Source: Streptomyces cellostaticus
GTDB lineage: Bacteria > Actinomycetota > Actinomycetes > Streptomycetales > Streptomycetaceae
Length of the DNA: 59,155 nt
NCBI RefSeq assembly: GCF_023630175.1
Contig: NZ_JALLIN010000045.1
Location: 1-59,155 of the forward strand
Reading direction: 5' to 3'
Both the position numbers and the translations under genes were made by a program. The notes beneath the pieces are model-generated. The model made no database searches, was not told the origin of the DNA, and worked only from the letters and a program-made list of their open reading frames with translations. Below are positions 51,660 through 59,155 of this stretch, piece after piece. How positions within the stretch are numbered: position 1 is the first letter of the stretch; each line of letters opens with the position of its first letter.

Positions 51660-52646
51660 TCAGGGCAGGAGCGCCAGTGCCCCGGTCAGGTTGTGCTCGG
51701 CGATCCCTGCCATGGCGGCCCGGTCGGGGAAGTCGCCGTCGAGCAGCCGCAGCGGGCCGGCGACCAGGGAGAGGTGGGTCGCGAGGGCGTAGAGGTCCAT
51801 CCGCCGCGGGTCGAGGCCGGGGCGGCGCAGCACGGGGTAGCGCGCGCCGAAGCGGAGTCGCAGGAAGACGTGTTCCCACTCGACGTCGAAGTGCATGACG
51901 CCCTCGATGTCGATCAGCACCGCGCGGCCGTCGGCGTCGACCAGGACGTGGTCGGGGCCCAGCTCTCCGTGGATGAGCCCGTATTCGGCCCGCGGGGCCA
52001 CCAGCGCGGCCAGGTGGAGGAGCCGGTCGCGCAGGCGGTCGGCGGCCGCGGCGATCCGGCGGTCGCGGCCCGAGGCCTCCGTGAGATCGGCCAGGGCGCG
52101 GTCGAGGACCAGCCGTTCGCAGGTGACCCCGTCCGCGGCGCCGCCGTCCCGCGGCAGGTCCGGCCGGCCGAACCGCGGGGCGTGGTGCCGGTGCATGGCG
52201 TCCGTCGCCGTGGCCAGGTCGTCCAGTGCCATCGCCGCGCGGGCCGGGTCGGCATCGAGGAGTGCTTCGAGGGTGTCCTCGGAGACGTCCTCGACCACGG
52301 CCACGTCCGCCGGGTGACGGCTGTGTCCGCCGTCCGCCAGCAGCAGCCGCGGAACCCGGACGCCCAGGTCGTCCAGAGTGCGCCGGGCGGTCAGGAACGG
52401 GGCCAGCCCCGAGACCGGTGCGAACGGGTGCCTCGCGTCGGCGGCGTGCTGTCCGGGCCAGAAGTCCTCCGTCGCGGCCCAGTTGTAGACGATGACCCGC
52501 GTCAGCGGGGCGCCGTCGACCCGGACCCGGTACACGCCCTTCCTGCTGCCACCGCGCAACCGCTCCACCGCGACCGCGCGGCACCCCCGGCCGAGCGCCT
52601 CACGTACCAGCCCCTGCAGGTCCCCGGACCCCATGACTTCTCGCAT
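51660..52646 (-). CDS. APH-fold phosphotransferase-like protein with altered catalytic loop
   Basis: A 328-residue protein of the aminoglycoside-phosphotransferase/choline-kinase fold. The loop reads YGLIHGELGPDHVLV where kinases of this fold have H-G-D-x4-N: the catalytic Asp is Glu and the metal Asn is His. The second metal site reads VLIDIEGVMH in place of LIDFD. The N-lobe is glycine-rich (LRGGSRKGVYRVRVDG). It may therefore be a non-phosphorylating ligand-binding protein or an enzyme with altered chemistry. ATG 52646 is the start used; ATG 52634 is in frame. It is not a credible antibiotic-resistance gene on this evidence. Confidence 0.78.
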   Translation of the reverse strand: MREVMGSGDLQGLVREALGRGCRAVAVERLRGGSRKGVYRVRVDGAPLTRVIVYNWAATEDFWPGQHAADARHPFAPVSGLAPFLTARRTLDDLGVRVPRLLLADGGHSRHPADVAVVEDVSEDTLEALLDADPARAAMALDDLATATDAMHRHHAPRFGRPDLPRDGGAADGVTCERLVLDRALADLTEASGRDRRIAAAADRLRDRLLHLAALVAPRAEYGLIHGELGPDHVLVDADGRAVLIDIEGVMHFDVEWEHVFLRLRFGARYPVLRRPGLDPRRMDLYALATHLSLVAGPLRLLDGDFPDRAAMAGIAEHNLTGALALLP

Positions 52647-52700
52647 CGGCCGAACATACCGGGCCGGCGCCGGCTCCCCGCCCGGTCCCGGACTCCGGCC

Positions 52701-52880
52701 TCAGGCCGCCTCGATGACGCGGCCGCGGACGGCCTGGGCCCACTCGACCACCAGCAGCTCGTACTCCGCGCGCTCCTGGGGCGACAGGGTGCCGCCCGCG
52801 CGCAGCCACAGCGCCCTGATCCGCTCGTTCAGCTCGGCGGCGGAGCGCACGGAACCACGGGGGGTGAAATCGGGGGACAT
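52701..52880 (-). CDS. Conserved 59-residue protein
   Basis: A small protein starting MSPDFTPRGSVRSAAELNE. It is mainly one or two charged helices (RIRALWLRAGGTLSPQERAE, then YELLVVEWAQAVRGRVIE). I do not recognise a domain. It probably exists because the leaderless-type promoter sits at exactly the right distance and the coding is Streptomyces-like. Its promoter matches the DNA-damage architecture seen at dinB and ung, so it may belong to that response. Confidence 0.7.
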   Translation of the reverse strand: MSPDFTPRGSVRSAAELNERIRALWLRAGGTLSPQERAEYELLVVEWAQAVRGRVIEAA

Positions 52881-52887
52881 GCGGACC

Positions 52888-52910
52888 AGCCTAGGGGCAA
52901 ACACTGACGC
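52888..52910 (-). promoter_or_regulatory. RecA-NDp/PafBC-like promoter of the 59-aa gene
   Basis: On the minus strand GCGTCAGTG (52902-52910), 8 nt, TAGGCT (52888-52893), then 7 nt to the ATG at 52880. The first two bases of the upstream element differ from TTGTCRGTG. Confidence 0.55.
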
Positions 52911-52963
52911 TGCGCTACCGATCGGCTACTCAGGCCGACGAGGTTGGCCGGTGCGTGTGGTGC

Positions 52964-53839
52964 TCAGCTCGCGGACTCGGCCGCGTGCGGGCTCAGCACA
53001 CCCGCCGTCACCAGCGCGATGATGACGATGCCGAGGGCGATCCGGTACCAGACGAACGGCATGAAGCTCTTGCTGGAAATCCACTTCATGAACCAGGCGA
53101 TCACCGCGTATCCCGACCCGAAGGCGATCGCCGTCGCGAACAGGGTGGGTCCCCAGGCCACTTCGCCACCGCCCACCGAGTCCTTCACCTCGAACACGCC
53201 GGACGCCAGGACCGCCGGGACGGCCAGCAGGAAGGAGTAACGGGCCGCGGCCTCGCGCCGGTAGCCCATGAACAGACCGCCGCTGATGGTGGCGCCGGAA
53301 CGGGACACGCCGGGGATGAGGGCGCAGGCCTGGCAGAGGCCGAAGACCAGGCCGTCCTTGACGCCGAGGTCCTCCAGGGTCTTGCGCTGCTTGGGCGCGC
53401 GGTGCCGGCCGCCCTGCTCGTCACGGGCCGCCAGCCGGTCGGCGATGCCTATGACCACGCCGACGACTATGAGCATCGTCGCGGTGATCCGCAGGTCCCG
53501 GAACGGCCCCTCGATCTGGTCCTTCAGCGTCAGGCCGAGCACGCCGATCGGAATCGAGCCGACGATCACCAGCCAGCCCATCTGGGCGTCGTGGTCCTGC
53601 CGCATCGCCTTGTCGGTCAACGACCGGAACCAGGCCGAGATGATCCGGCCGATGTCCTTGCGGAAGTAGATCAGTACGGCGGCCTCGGTGCCGATCTGGG
53701 TGATCGCCGTGAAGGCCGCCCCCGGGTCCTCCCAGCCCGCGAAGGCCGCGGTCAGCCGCAGGTGCGCGCTGGAGGAGACGGGCAGGAACTCGGTCAGCCC
53801 CTGGACGAGTCCGAGGACGAGGGATTCAAACCAAGACAT
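52964..53839 (-). CDS. uppP: Undecaprenyl-diphosphatase
   Basis: A 291-residue membrane enzyme (BacA/UppP) with about eight helices. It recycles undecaprenyl pyrophosphate for cell-wall synthesis. The motifs are intact: GLVQGLTEFLPVSSSAH and PGVSRSGATISGG. The ATG at 53839 matches the family start (MSWFESLVLGLVQ). A ribosome binding site is not obvious, so the mRNA may start near the codon. The central loop QGGRHRAPKQRK is long and basic. Confidence 0.95.
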   Translation of the reverse strand: MSWFESLVLGLVQGLTEFLPVSSSAHLRLTAAFAGWEDPGAAFTAITQIGTEAAVLIYFRKDIGRIISAWFRSLTDKAMRQDHDAQMGWLVIVGSIPIGVLGLTLKDQIEGPFRDLRITATMLIVVGVVIGIADRLAARDEQGGRHRAPKQRKTLEDLGVKDGLVFGLCQACALIPGVSRSGATISGGLFMGYRREAAARYSFLLAVPAVLASGVFEVKDSVGGGEVAWGPTLFATAIAFGSGYAVIAWFMKWISSKSFMPFVWYRIALGIVIIALVTAGVLSPHAAESAS

Positions 53840-54019
53840 GGAGGTGAGGCGTCCAAGCGCTGAGGAGGATACGTGGTGATCATGTGACGGGGGCAGCGTA
53901 GCGGGCGCCGGTGGTGGGCCGGGCACAGGGGTTCGGCAGGGGGCGTCACCGTGACGGCGGCGAGGGCCGTGCGACGGCCATGGCGGGCTCCCGGCGCCGT
54001 CGTGACCCGTGCCCGCCTC

Positions 54020-54490
54020 TCACGACGTGGCCGGTCCGGCGACGGTCCAGCCGGGGGACTGCGGACGGGCCGTCAGGTCCTCGTGCCGGACCGGGGCGCC
54101 GCAGGCCCGGCACGTCACCCGGGGGACCAGCTCGCTGCCGCAACTGTGCTCCACGACCATGGGGAGGTCGACGCCGTCGCGCAGATGGCGGTCGCCCCAC
54201 TCCTTGAGGGTCATCAGGACCGGCTCCAGCTCCAGTCCCGCCCGGGTCGGCCGGTACTCGAAGCGCCGCGGGCGCTCGCTGTAGACGCGCTTGGTGAGGA
54301 TCCCCGCGTCCACGAGCCGGCGCAGCCGGGTGGCCAGGATGTCGCGCGGCGCGCCGATGTTGCGCGCCAGTTGGTCGAAGCGGCCGTTGCCCAGGCACAC
54401 CTCCCGCAGCACGAGCAGCGAGTACTTCTCGCCGACGACCGCGAGGGCGTCGGCGATCGAGCAGGGGCGCGGGTCCTTCGGGGCGGCCAT
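54020..54490 (-). CDS. HxlR-family regulator with C-terminal Cys pair
   Basis: A 156-residue winged-helix regulator of the HxlR (MarR-like) family: CSIADALAVVGEKYSLLVLR, then GRFDQLARNIGAPRDILATR and LVDAGILTKRVYSERPRRFE. A Cys at position 10 sits where HxlR redox sensors carry theirs. A C-terminal C-x8-C-x2-C stretch (HSCGSELVPRVTCRACG) may bind zinc or add a redox site. The gene is divergent from a thiolase gene with a multi-copy operator in between, so it likely represses the thiolase and itself. ATG 54490 is used. Confidence 0.87.
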   Translation of the reverse strand: MAAPKDPRPCSIADALAVVGEKYSLLVLREVCLGNGRFDQLARNIGAPRDILATRLRRLVDAGILTKRVYSERPRRFEYRPTRAGLELEPVLMTLKEWGDRHLRDGVDLPMVVEHSCGSELVPRVTCRACGAPVRHEDLTARPQSPGWTVAGPATS

Positions 54491-54512
54491 GCGGCCCAGT
54501 CTAAATGAGGGT

Positions 54513-54562
54513 TTGATTTTCCAACTCATCGGTCTATGGTGAGTTGGAAAATCCAACTCATC
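54513..54562. promoter_or_regulatory. HxlR operator with three half-sites, overlapping the thiolase promoter
   Basis: GATTTTCCAACTCA (54515-54528) pairs perfectly with TGAGTTGGAAAATC (54540-54553). A further CCAACTCATC is at 54553-54562, making GAGTTGG-AAAAT-CCAACTC a palindrome at 54541-54559. The promoter TTGATT (54513-54518), 16 bp, TATGGT (54535-54540) for the thiolase gene is buried inside. Confidence 0.85.
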
Positions 54563-54608
54563 AGTGGCCGGGCGCGCGAACGCCCCGGCATCGCGGGAGG
54601 ACCGCACC

Positions 54609-55778
54609 ATGCGCGACGCAGTCATCGTCGAAGCCGTACGCACCCCCATCGGCAGGGGCAGGCCCAGCGGCTCCCTCGCCCACGTCCACCCGGTCCAGCT
54701 CCTCGCCCACACCCTGCGCACCCTGGTCGAGCGTTCCGGCGTCGATCCGGCCCTGCTCGACGACGTCATCGGCGGCACCGTCGACCAGGTCGGTGAGCAG
54801 GCCATGAACACCACGCGGTACGCCCTCCTCGCGGCCGGCCTGCCCGAGACGGTCCCGGCGACCACGGTGGACCGCCAGTGCGGCTCCTCCCAGCAGGCGG
54901 TGCACTTCGCCGCGCAGGGAGTCATGTCGGGTGCGTACGACCTCGTCGTCGCCTGCGGCGTGGAGTCGATGAGCCGGGTGCCGATGTGGTCCAACGTGCC
55001 GGACGGCAAGGACCCGTTCGGCCCGGGTGTCGCCGACCGCTACCCGCAGGGCCTGGTCCCGCAGGGCATCAGCGCCGAACTCATCGCCGCCAAATGGTCC
55101 CTCACGCGCGCGCGGATGGACGAGTTCGCGGTCTCCTCGCACCGGAAGGCCGACGCCGCCTGGCAGACGGGCCTCTTCGACGCCGAGGTGGCACCCCTGG
55201 ACGGCGTCGCCCGCGACGAGTGCGTACGGCCGGGCAGCACCCCGGAGATCCTCGCCGGTCTCAGACCCGCCTACTACGACGCGGCCTTCGCCGAGCGCTT
55301 CCCGCAGATCGAGTGGAACGTCACCGCGGGCAACGCGAGCCCCGTCAACGACGGCGCCTCGGCCGTGCTGATCACCTCCGGTGAGACGGCCGCCCGCCTC
55401 GGCCTGCGCCCGCTCGCCCGGCTCCACAGCTTCGCCGTGACCGGCTCCGACCCGCTGCTGATGCTCACCGGAGTCGTCCCGGCGACGGAGAAGGTGCTGC
55501 GCCGCGCCGGGCTCGAACTGGGCGACATCGACCTCTTCGAGGTCAACGAGGCCTTCTCCAGCGTGGTCCTGGCCTGGCAGCAGGAGACGGGCGCCGATCT
55601 CGACCGGGTCAACGTGCACGGCGGCGCCATCGCCCTCGGCCATCCGCTCGGCGCGAGCGGCACCCGGCTCACCACCACCCTGGTCCACGCCATGCGCGAG
55701 CGGGGTGCCCGCTACGCCCTGCAGACCATGTGCGAGGCGGGCGGACTCGCCAACGCGATGATCCTGGAGGGCGTCTGA
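54609..55778 (+). CDS. Thiolase (acetyl-CoA acyltransferase)
   Basis: A 389-residue thiolase. Cys91 (DRQCGSSQQA) is the nucleophile, the histidine is in GGAIALGHPLGASG and the second cysteine in QTMCEAGGLANA; NEAF is also present. It condenses or cleaves acyl-CoA. GGGAGGA is 8 nt before ATG 54609. The HxlR operator in its promoter suggests it is induced by a redox-active or electrophilic metabolite. No other beta-oxidation gene is adjacent. Confidence 0.93.
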   Translation: MRDAVIVEAVRTPIGRGRPSGSLAHVHPVQLLAHTLRTLVERSGVDPALLDDVIGGTVDQVGEQAMNTTRYALLAAGLPETVPATTVDRQCGSSQQAVHFAAQGVMSGAYDLVVACGVESMSRVPMWSNVPDGKDPFGPGVADRYPQGLVPQGISAELIAAKWSLTRARMDEFAVSSHRKADAAWQTGLFDAEVAPLDGVARDECVRPGSTPEILAGLRPAYYDAAFAERFPQIEWNVTAGNASPVNDGASAVLITSGETAARLGLRPLARLHSFAVTGSDPLLMLTGVVPATEKVLRRAGLELGDIDLFEVNEAFSSVVLAWQQETGADLDRVNVHGGAIALGHPLGASGTRLTTTLVHAMRERGARYALQTMCEAGGLANAMILEGV

Positions 55779-55800
55779 CGGACCGGCGCCCGGCGGCCCC

Positions 55801-56586
55801 TCAGCCGGCGCGCAACTGGTGGCGCCTGCGCCAGGCCACCACCATGCCCACCAGCGCCGGTACCGCGATGCAGGCCATCGCGATCAGGAAGGCCGGCGAG
55901 GTCGGAGCCGAGGCCCGGGCGCCGGCCACCGCGTAGGCGGCGGTGTTCGGGACCGAGCCGAGCGCCGTCGCCAGCAGGAACGGCAGCCAGCCCATACGGG
56001 AGACGGCGGCACAGTAGTTCGCCGCCCAGAACGGCACGCCCGGGAAGAGCCGCGCCACCATCATGGACCGGAAGCCGTGCCGGCTGAGCTGTCCGTCGGC
56101 GGCCGTCAGCCAGCGCCCGCGCAGCAGCGGGCGCAGCGCCTCCTGCCCGAGCACCCGGCCGAGCCCGAAGGCCAGGCCGGCCCCGAGCACCGTGCCCGCC
56201 AGCGCCGTCGTACCCCCCAGCCCGGAGCCGAACAGCGCGCCCGCCGCCAGGTTCAGCAGCGGGCGCGGCACGAACGCCACCGTGCACAGCCCGTACGCCG
56301 CCGCGAACACCACGGCCGCCGCGGCCCCGCCGAGGTGCGGCGGCCAGCCGTGGGTCAGCAGCCGCTGCGGTTCGAAGGCCAGCACACCGACCGCGGCCCC
56401 GGAGAGCAGCACGAGCAGCAGGGACAGGCGGGCGTACGGCGAGAGCACCGCGCGCGTACAGCGGACGGCGAACCCGGAGCGGGACGGGGACGCCCCCGCT
56501 GCGGCCGCGGGGACGGCGAGCTCCGAGGCGGCGGCCCGGGGAGAGACCGTGGCGGTGCCCCCAGAGCGGTTGGTGGCATCGAGCAT
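55801..56586 (-). CDS. VTT-domain (TVP38/TMEM64, DedA-like) membrane protein
   Basis: A 261-residue membrane protein. After a ~50-residue cytoplasmic start come about six helices with the VTT segments AAAYGLCTVAFVPRPLLNLA, then AGALFGSGLGGTTALAG and RLFPGVPFWAANYCAAVSRM, LATALGSVPNTAAYAVAGA. DedA/VTT proteins are linked to lipid (undecaprenyl phosphate) flipping, which would fit a genome segment that also has uppP, but the assignment is family-level only. It ends 22 bp from the thiolase stop, convergent. Confidence 0.85.
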   Translation of the reverse strand: MLDATNRSGGTATVSPRAAASELAVPAAAAGASPSRSGFAVRCTRAVLSPYARLSLLLVLLSGAAVGVLAFEPQRLLTHGWPPHLGGAAAAVVFAAAYGLCTVAFVPRPLLNLAAGALFGSGLGGTTALAGTVLGAGLAFGLGRVLGQEALRPLLRGRWLTAADGQLSRHGFRSMMVARLFPGVPFWAANYCAAVSRMGWLPFLLATALGSVPNTAAYAVAGARASAPTSPAFLIAMACIAVPALVGMVVAWRRRHQLRAG

Positions 56587-56802
56587 CCGGCGACACTAAC
56601 CGACGGACACATGTGATCGCCGTATGGTCCGCCTCACCGGCGCAGGGGGAGCCCGGCGCAGGGGAGCCCACCCACTTCCCGGACCCGCCCGTGCGGGAGC
56701 CCGCCCACTCGTGCGCCCGCCCGCCCGCCTGCGACGAACCGCGCCCCCACCCCCACCCCCCGTCCCCGTCCCCGTCCTCGCGCCCGGCCGTGGCGACCGC
56801 CG

Positions 56803-56815
56803 TATCGTTCGCCCC
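56803..56815 (+). promoter_or_regulatory. -10 element of a leaderless AlkD-like transcript
   Basis: TATCGT (56803-56808) is 7 nt before the ATG at 56816. No ribosome binding site is present. Confidence 0.55.
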
Positions 56816-57538
56816 ATGACCGCCGCCCCGCCCGCCCCGCCGCACGTGCCGCGCAGCGCCCTGGCCGACGCCGTGCTGGAGCGGCTGACCGTCACCTACG
56901 CCGCCGCGGCCGACCCGGAGCGGGCGGCCGCGATGCGGGCGTACATGAAGGACGTGGCGCCCTTCCTCGGTATCCCCGCCCCGGCCCGCCGCACGCTGTC
57001 GCGCACCGTCCTCGCCGGTACCCCCCGCCCCGACGAGTCCGACTGCGCCGCGATCGCGCTGCGCTGCTGGCGGTTGCCCGAGCGCGAGTACCACTACTTC
57101 GCGGTGGACTGTCTGCGCCGGCACGCGGGCCGCTGCTCCTCCGCGTTCCTGCCCGTGGCCCGGCACCTGATCACCACCGTCCCGTGGTGGGACACCGTCG
57201 ACACGCTCGCCGCCCACCTCGTCGGCACCCTGGTCGCGGCCGACCCGGCGCTCACCGCCGCGATGGACGCCTGGATCACCGACGACGACCTCTGGGTGGC
57301 GCGCACGGCCCTGCTGCACCAGCTCCGGTACAAGGAGCGCACCGACGCCGGCCGGCTGTTCACCCACTGCCTGATCCAGTCCGGGCACCCCGACTTCTTC
57401 GTCCGCAAGGCCATCGGCTGGGCGCTGCGCGAGTACGCCAAGACCGACCCCGGGGCCGTACGGGACTTCCTGGCGCGGGAGCGGGGCCGGTTCGCCCCGC
57501 TGACGGTCCGTGAGGCGCTGAGGAACACCGGGCCCTGA
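56816..57538 (+). CDS. DNA alkylation repair (AlkD-like HEAT-repeat) protein
   Basis: A 240-residue protein made of HEAT-like helical pairs. Typical AlkD features are ADPERAAAMRAYMKDVAPFL, then REYHYFAVDCLRRH, WWDTVDTLAAHLVGTL and KAIGWALREYAKTDPGAVRD. AlkD glycosylases remove alkylated bases. The leaderless start is well placed. It does not carry the GTCAGTG element seen at the other repair genes in this window. Confidence 0.87.
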   Translation: MTAAPPAPPHVPRSALADAVLERLTVTYAAAADPERAAAMRAYMKDVAPFLGIPAPARRTLSRTVLAGTPRPDESDCAAIALRCWRLPEREYHYFAVDCLRRHAGRCSSAFLPVARHLITTVPWWDTVDTLAAHLVGTLVAADPALTAAMDAWITDDDLWVARTALLHQLRYKERTDAGRLFTHCLIQSGHPDFFVRKAIGWALREYAKTDPGAVRDFLARERGRFAPLTVREALRNTGP

Positions 57539-57844
57539 GACGGGCCGACGGACCCCGGGACGCGTCGGGCCCGGCGGCGCCGCGGCGCGCACCGCGCGGA
57601 AAACCATTCGACACCGGACAGGCCGTCGGCGATGATCGTCGTCATGTTCCGGTACGCCTTCCTCCTCGCAGCATCCGCCGTCGCGGATGCGCCGAAGGCT
57701 GCCGTCCCGTTCCTCGTGGCCGCTGCCGACGGCGCCCGAAGCTGACCCTCTCCGGATCGACCGGCGGACCCCGCAGGGGGAGGGTCGGCGAGTTCCGCGG
57801 GGTCCCGCACCTCCTTCACCGCTGAGAGGCTTCGAGGTACAGCC
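57539..57844. other. 306-bp upstream region of tuf3
   Basis: It should hold the tuf3 promoter and its stringent-response control region; I cannot assign -35/-10 elements. A 33-codon ORF starts at 57644 (MFRYAFLLAASAVADAPKA...) and stops at 57745, but it has no ribosome binding site, so I treat it as unsupported. No hairpin stands out after the AlkD-like gene. Confidence 0.35.
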
Positions 57845-59017
57845 ATGCCCAAGACGGCATACGTGCGCACCAAGCCACACCTGAACATCGGCACGATGGG
57901 TCACGTCGACCACGGCAAGACCACCCTGACCGCCGCCATCACCAAGGTCCTCGCCGAGCGCGGCACCGGGACGTTCGTCCCGTTCGAGCGCATCGACCAC
58001 GCCCCTGAGGAGGCCGCGCGCGGCATCACCATCAACATCGCGCACGTCGAGTACGAGACCGACACCCGGCACTACGCCCACGTCGACATGCCGGGCCACG
58101 CCGACTACGTCAAGAACATGGTCACCGGCGCCGCGCAGCTCGACGGGGCGATCCTCGTCGTCTCCGCGCTCGACGGGATCATGCCGCAGACCGCCGAACA
58201 CGTGCTGCTGGCACGGCAGGTGGGCGTCGACCACATCGTCGTCGCCCTCAACAAGGCCGACGCGGGCGACGAGGAGCTCATCGACCTGGTCGAGCTGGAG
58301 GTCCGCGAACTGCTCGGCGCGCAGGGGTACCCGGGTGACTCGGTACCCGTCGTACGGGTCTCCGGACTGCGGGCACTGCAGGGCGACCCGCGCTGGACGG
58401 CGTCCGTCGAGGCACTGCTCGACGCGGTGGACACCTATGTGCCGATGCCCGAGCGCTATCTCGACGCGCCGTTCCTGCTGCCGGTGGAGAACGTGCTCAC
58501 CATCACCGGCCGGGGCACGGTCGTCACGGGAGCCGTGGAGCGCGGCACGATCAGCACGGGGGACCGGGTGGCGGTGCTCGGCGCCGACGTGGAGAGCGTG
58601 GTCACCGGGCTGGAGACCTTCGGCAGGCCGATGCAGGAGGCGCAGGCCGGGGACAGCGTGGCCCTGCTGCTGCGGGGCGTGCCCCGGGACGCGGTGCGGC
58701 GGGGGCACGTCGTGGCGGCGCCGGGAAGCGTGGTGCCGGCGCGCCGCTTCGTGGCGCGGGTCTACGTGCTGTCGGCGCGGGAGGGTGGCCGCACGACCCC
58801 GCTGGCGACGGGATACCGGCCGCAGTTCTACATCCGTACCGCGGACGTGGTCGGGGACGTCGACCTGGGGGAGACGGCGGTCGCCAGGCCCGGTGAGACG
58901 GTCGAGATGACCGTGGAGCTGGGGCGTGAGGTGCCGCTCGAGCCCGGACTCGGGTTCGCCGTCCGTGAGGGCGGCCGGACGGTGGGCGCCGGGACGGTCC
59001 TCTCCGTCGGCCCGTAG
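57845..59017 (+). CDS. tuf3: Elongation factor Tu, divergent third copy
   Basis: A 390-residue EF-Tu with all GTPase motifs: GHVDHGKTT, DMPGHADY in place of the usual DCPGHADY, and NKAD. Domains 2 and 3 follow (RGTVVTGAVERGTI and later GYRPQFYIRTADV). It lacks ~7 residues compared with the main EF-Tu, and many positions differ (for example RIDHAPEEAARGITINIAHV). In S. coelicolor tuf3 is inessential and positively controlled by the stringent response (recalled). It probably substitutes for EF-Tu1 under stress. GAGGT precedes ATG 57845. No ribosomal-protein operon surrounds it. Confidence 0.92.
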   Translation: MPKTAYVRTKPHLNIGTMGHVDHGKTTLTAAITKVLAERGTGTFVPFERIDHAPEEAARGITINIAHVEYETDTRHYAHVDMPGHADYVKNMVTGAAQLDGAILVVSALDGIMPQTAEHVLLARQVGVDHIVVALNKADAGDEELIDLVELEVRELLGAQGYPGDSVPVVRVSGLRALQGDPRWTASVEALLDAVDTYVPMPERYLDAPFLLPVENVLTITGRGTVVTGAVERGTISTGDRVAVLGADVESVVTGLETFGRPMQEAQAGDSVALLLRGVPRDAVRRGHVVAAPGSVVPARRFVARVYVLSAREGGRTTPLATGYRPQFYIRTADVVGDVDLGETAVARPGETVEMTVELGREVPLEPGLGFAVREGGRTVGAGTVLSVGP

Positions 59018-59049
59018 GAGCCGGGGGTGTGGGGCCCCGCGCGCCGGTG

Positions 59050-59155
59050 CTGCCGGGGGGGGGGGGGGCCGCGGCCCCGGCCCCCCCCCCCCCCCCCCCC
59101 CGCGCCCCGCCCCGCGCCCCCCCCCCCCGCCGCCCCCGCCCCCCCCCCGCAGGCG
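59050..59155. other. Low-complexity G/C homopolymer run at the window end
   Basis: Long runs of G (13 nt) and C (23 or more nt) dominate the last hundred bases and encode nothing. Streptomyces DNA does not normally look like this, so I take it for a sequencing or assembly artefact at a contig edge. Confidence 0.8.

Noticed and set aside
51660..52646. Aminoglycoside resistance gene
   Set aside because: Only the fold is shared. The catalytic loop is altered and there is no resistance context.
57644..57745. 33-codon leader ORF upstream of tuf3
   Set aside because: No ribosome binding site and no similarity that I can recognise; could be chance.
55712..58708. 998-codon minus-strand frame across VTT, AlkD-like and tuf3 genes
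   Set aside because: It crosses several real genes and their control regions and resembles no protein.

Overview
The window is high-GC actinobacterial DNA, almost certainly the chromosome of a Streptomyces. Codons end in G or C, GTG starts are common, many promoters look leaderless, and gene order and protein families match Streptomyces. From memory, the order follows S. coelicolor from about SCO1389 (cardiolipin synthase) down to about SCO1321 (tuf3). The last ~100 bases are G/C homopolymer runs that look like an assembly artefact at a contig end.

Region 1 (1-14.2 kb) is a conserved actinobacterial core block: cardiolipin synthase, a nucleotidyltransferase/mutase fusion, a DUF881 - small basic protein - DUF881 operon, a GarA/OdhI-like FHA protein, the MerR regulator FtsR, a BFN-domain protein, a second MerR regulator, dinB, a PRC-barrel protein, and gcvP behind a tandem glycine riboswitch. 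The order resembles M. tuberculosis Rv1822-Rv1832. It ties phospholipid and envelope genes, a Ser/Thr-kinase signalling protein and glycine cleavage together.

Region 2 (14.2-26.7 kb) holds a molybdate module (modA-modB-modC, a two-domain molbindin and an HTH-Mop regulator), an APC permease, a universal stress protein, a DUF5999 protein, a hypothetical gene, a glutamate-cysteine ligase family enzyme, a CPBP membrane protein and a PhzF protein. Intergenic gaps are long here.

Region 3 (26.8-33.3 kb) is a Tn7-like transposon core on the minus strand (tnsA-tnsB-tnsC-tniQ, each start overlapping the previous stop). It carries an orphan Imm21 immunity gene and perhaps a VOC gene. Copies of a ~19-bp motif lie in both flanks. 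tnsB is broken by one in-frame TAA after an intact DDE core. TniQ ends in five tandem four-cysteine modules.

Region 4 (33.4-59.0 kb) holds accessory regulator/transporter pairs with readable operators (PadR; MocR with a PNPOx-like protein; LysR with a DMT exporter; HxlR with a thiolase), a Tat-lipoprotein Rieske protein, a HipA-like/DUF3037 pair, two SDR genes, an oligopeptide-type binding lipoprotein, ung, a Gfo/Idh oxidoreductase overlapping lnt tail to tail, an atypical APH-fold protein, uppP, a VTT-domain membrane protein, an AlkD-like protein and the divergent EF-Tu gene tuf3.

One theme crosses the regions. Four genes (dinB, imm21, ung and a 59-aa gene) carry the same promoter architecture, (TT)GTCAGTG-N8-(T/C)A(N)3T. 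It resembles the LexA/RecA-independent DNA-damage promoter (RecA-NDp, PafBC-dependent) known from mycobacteria. In three of the four the start codon lies 6-7 nt after the -10, as in leaderless genes.
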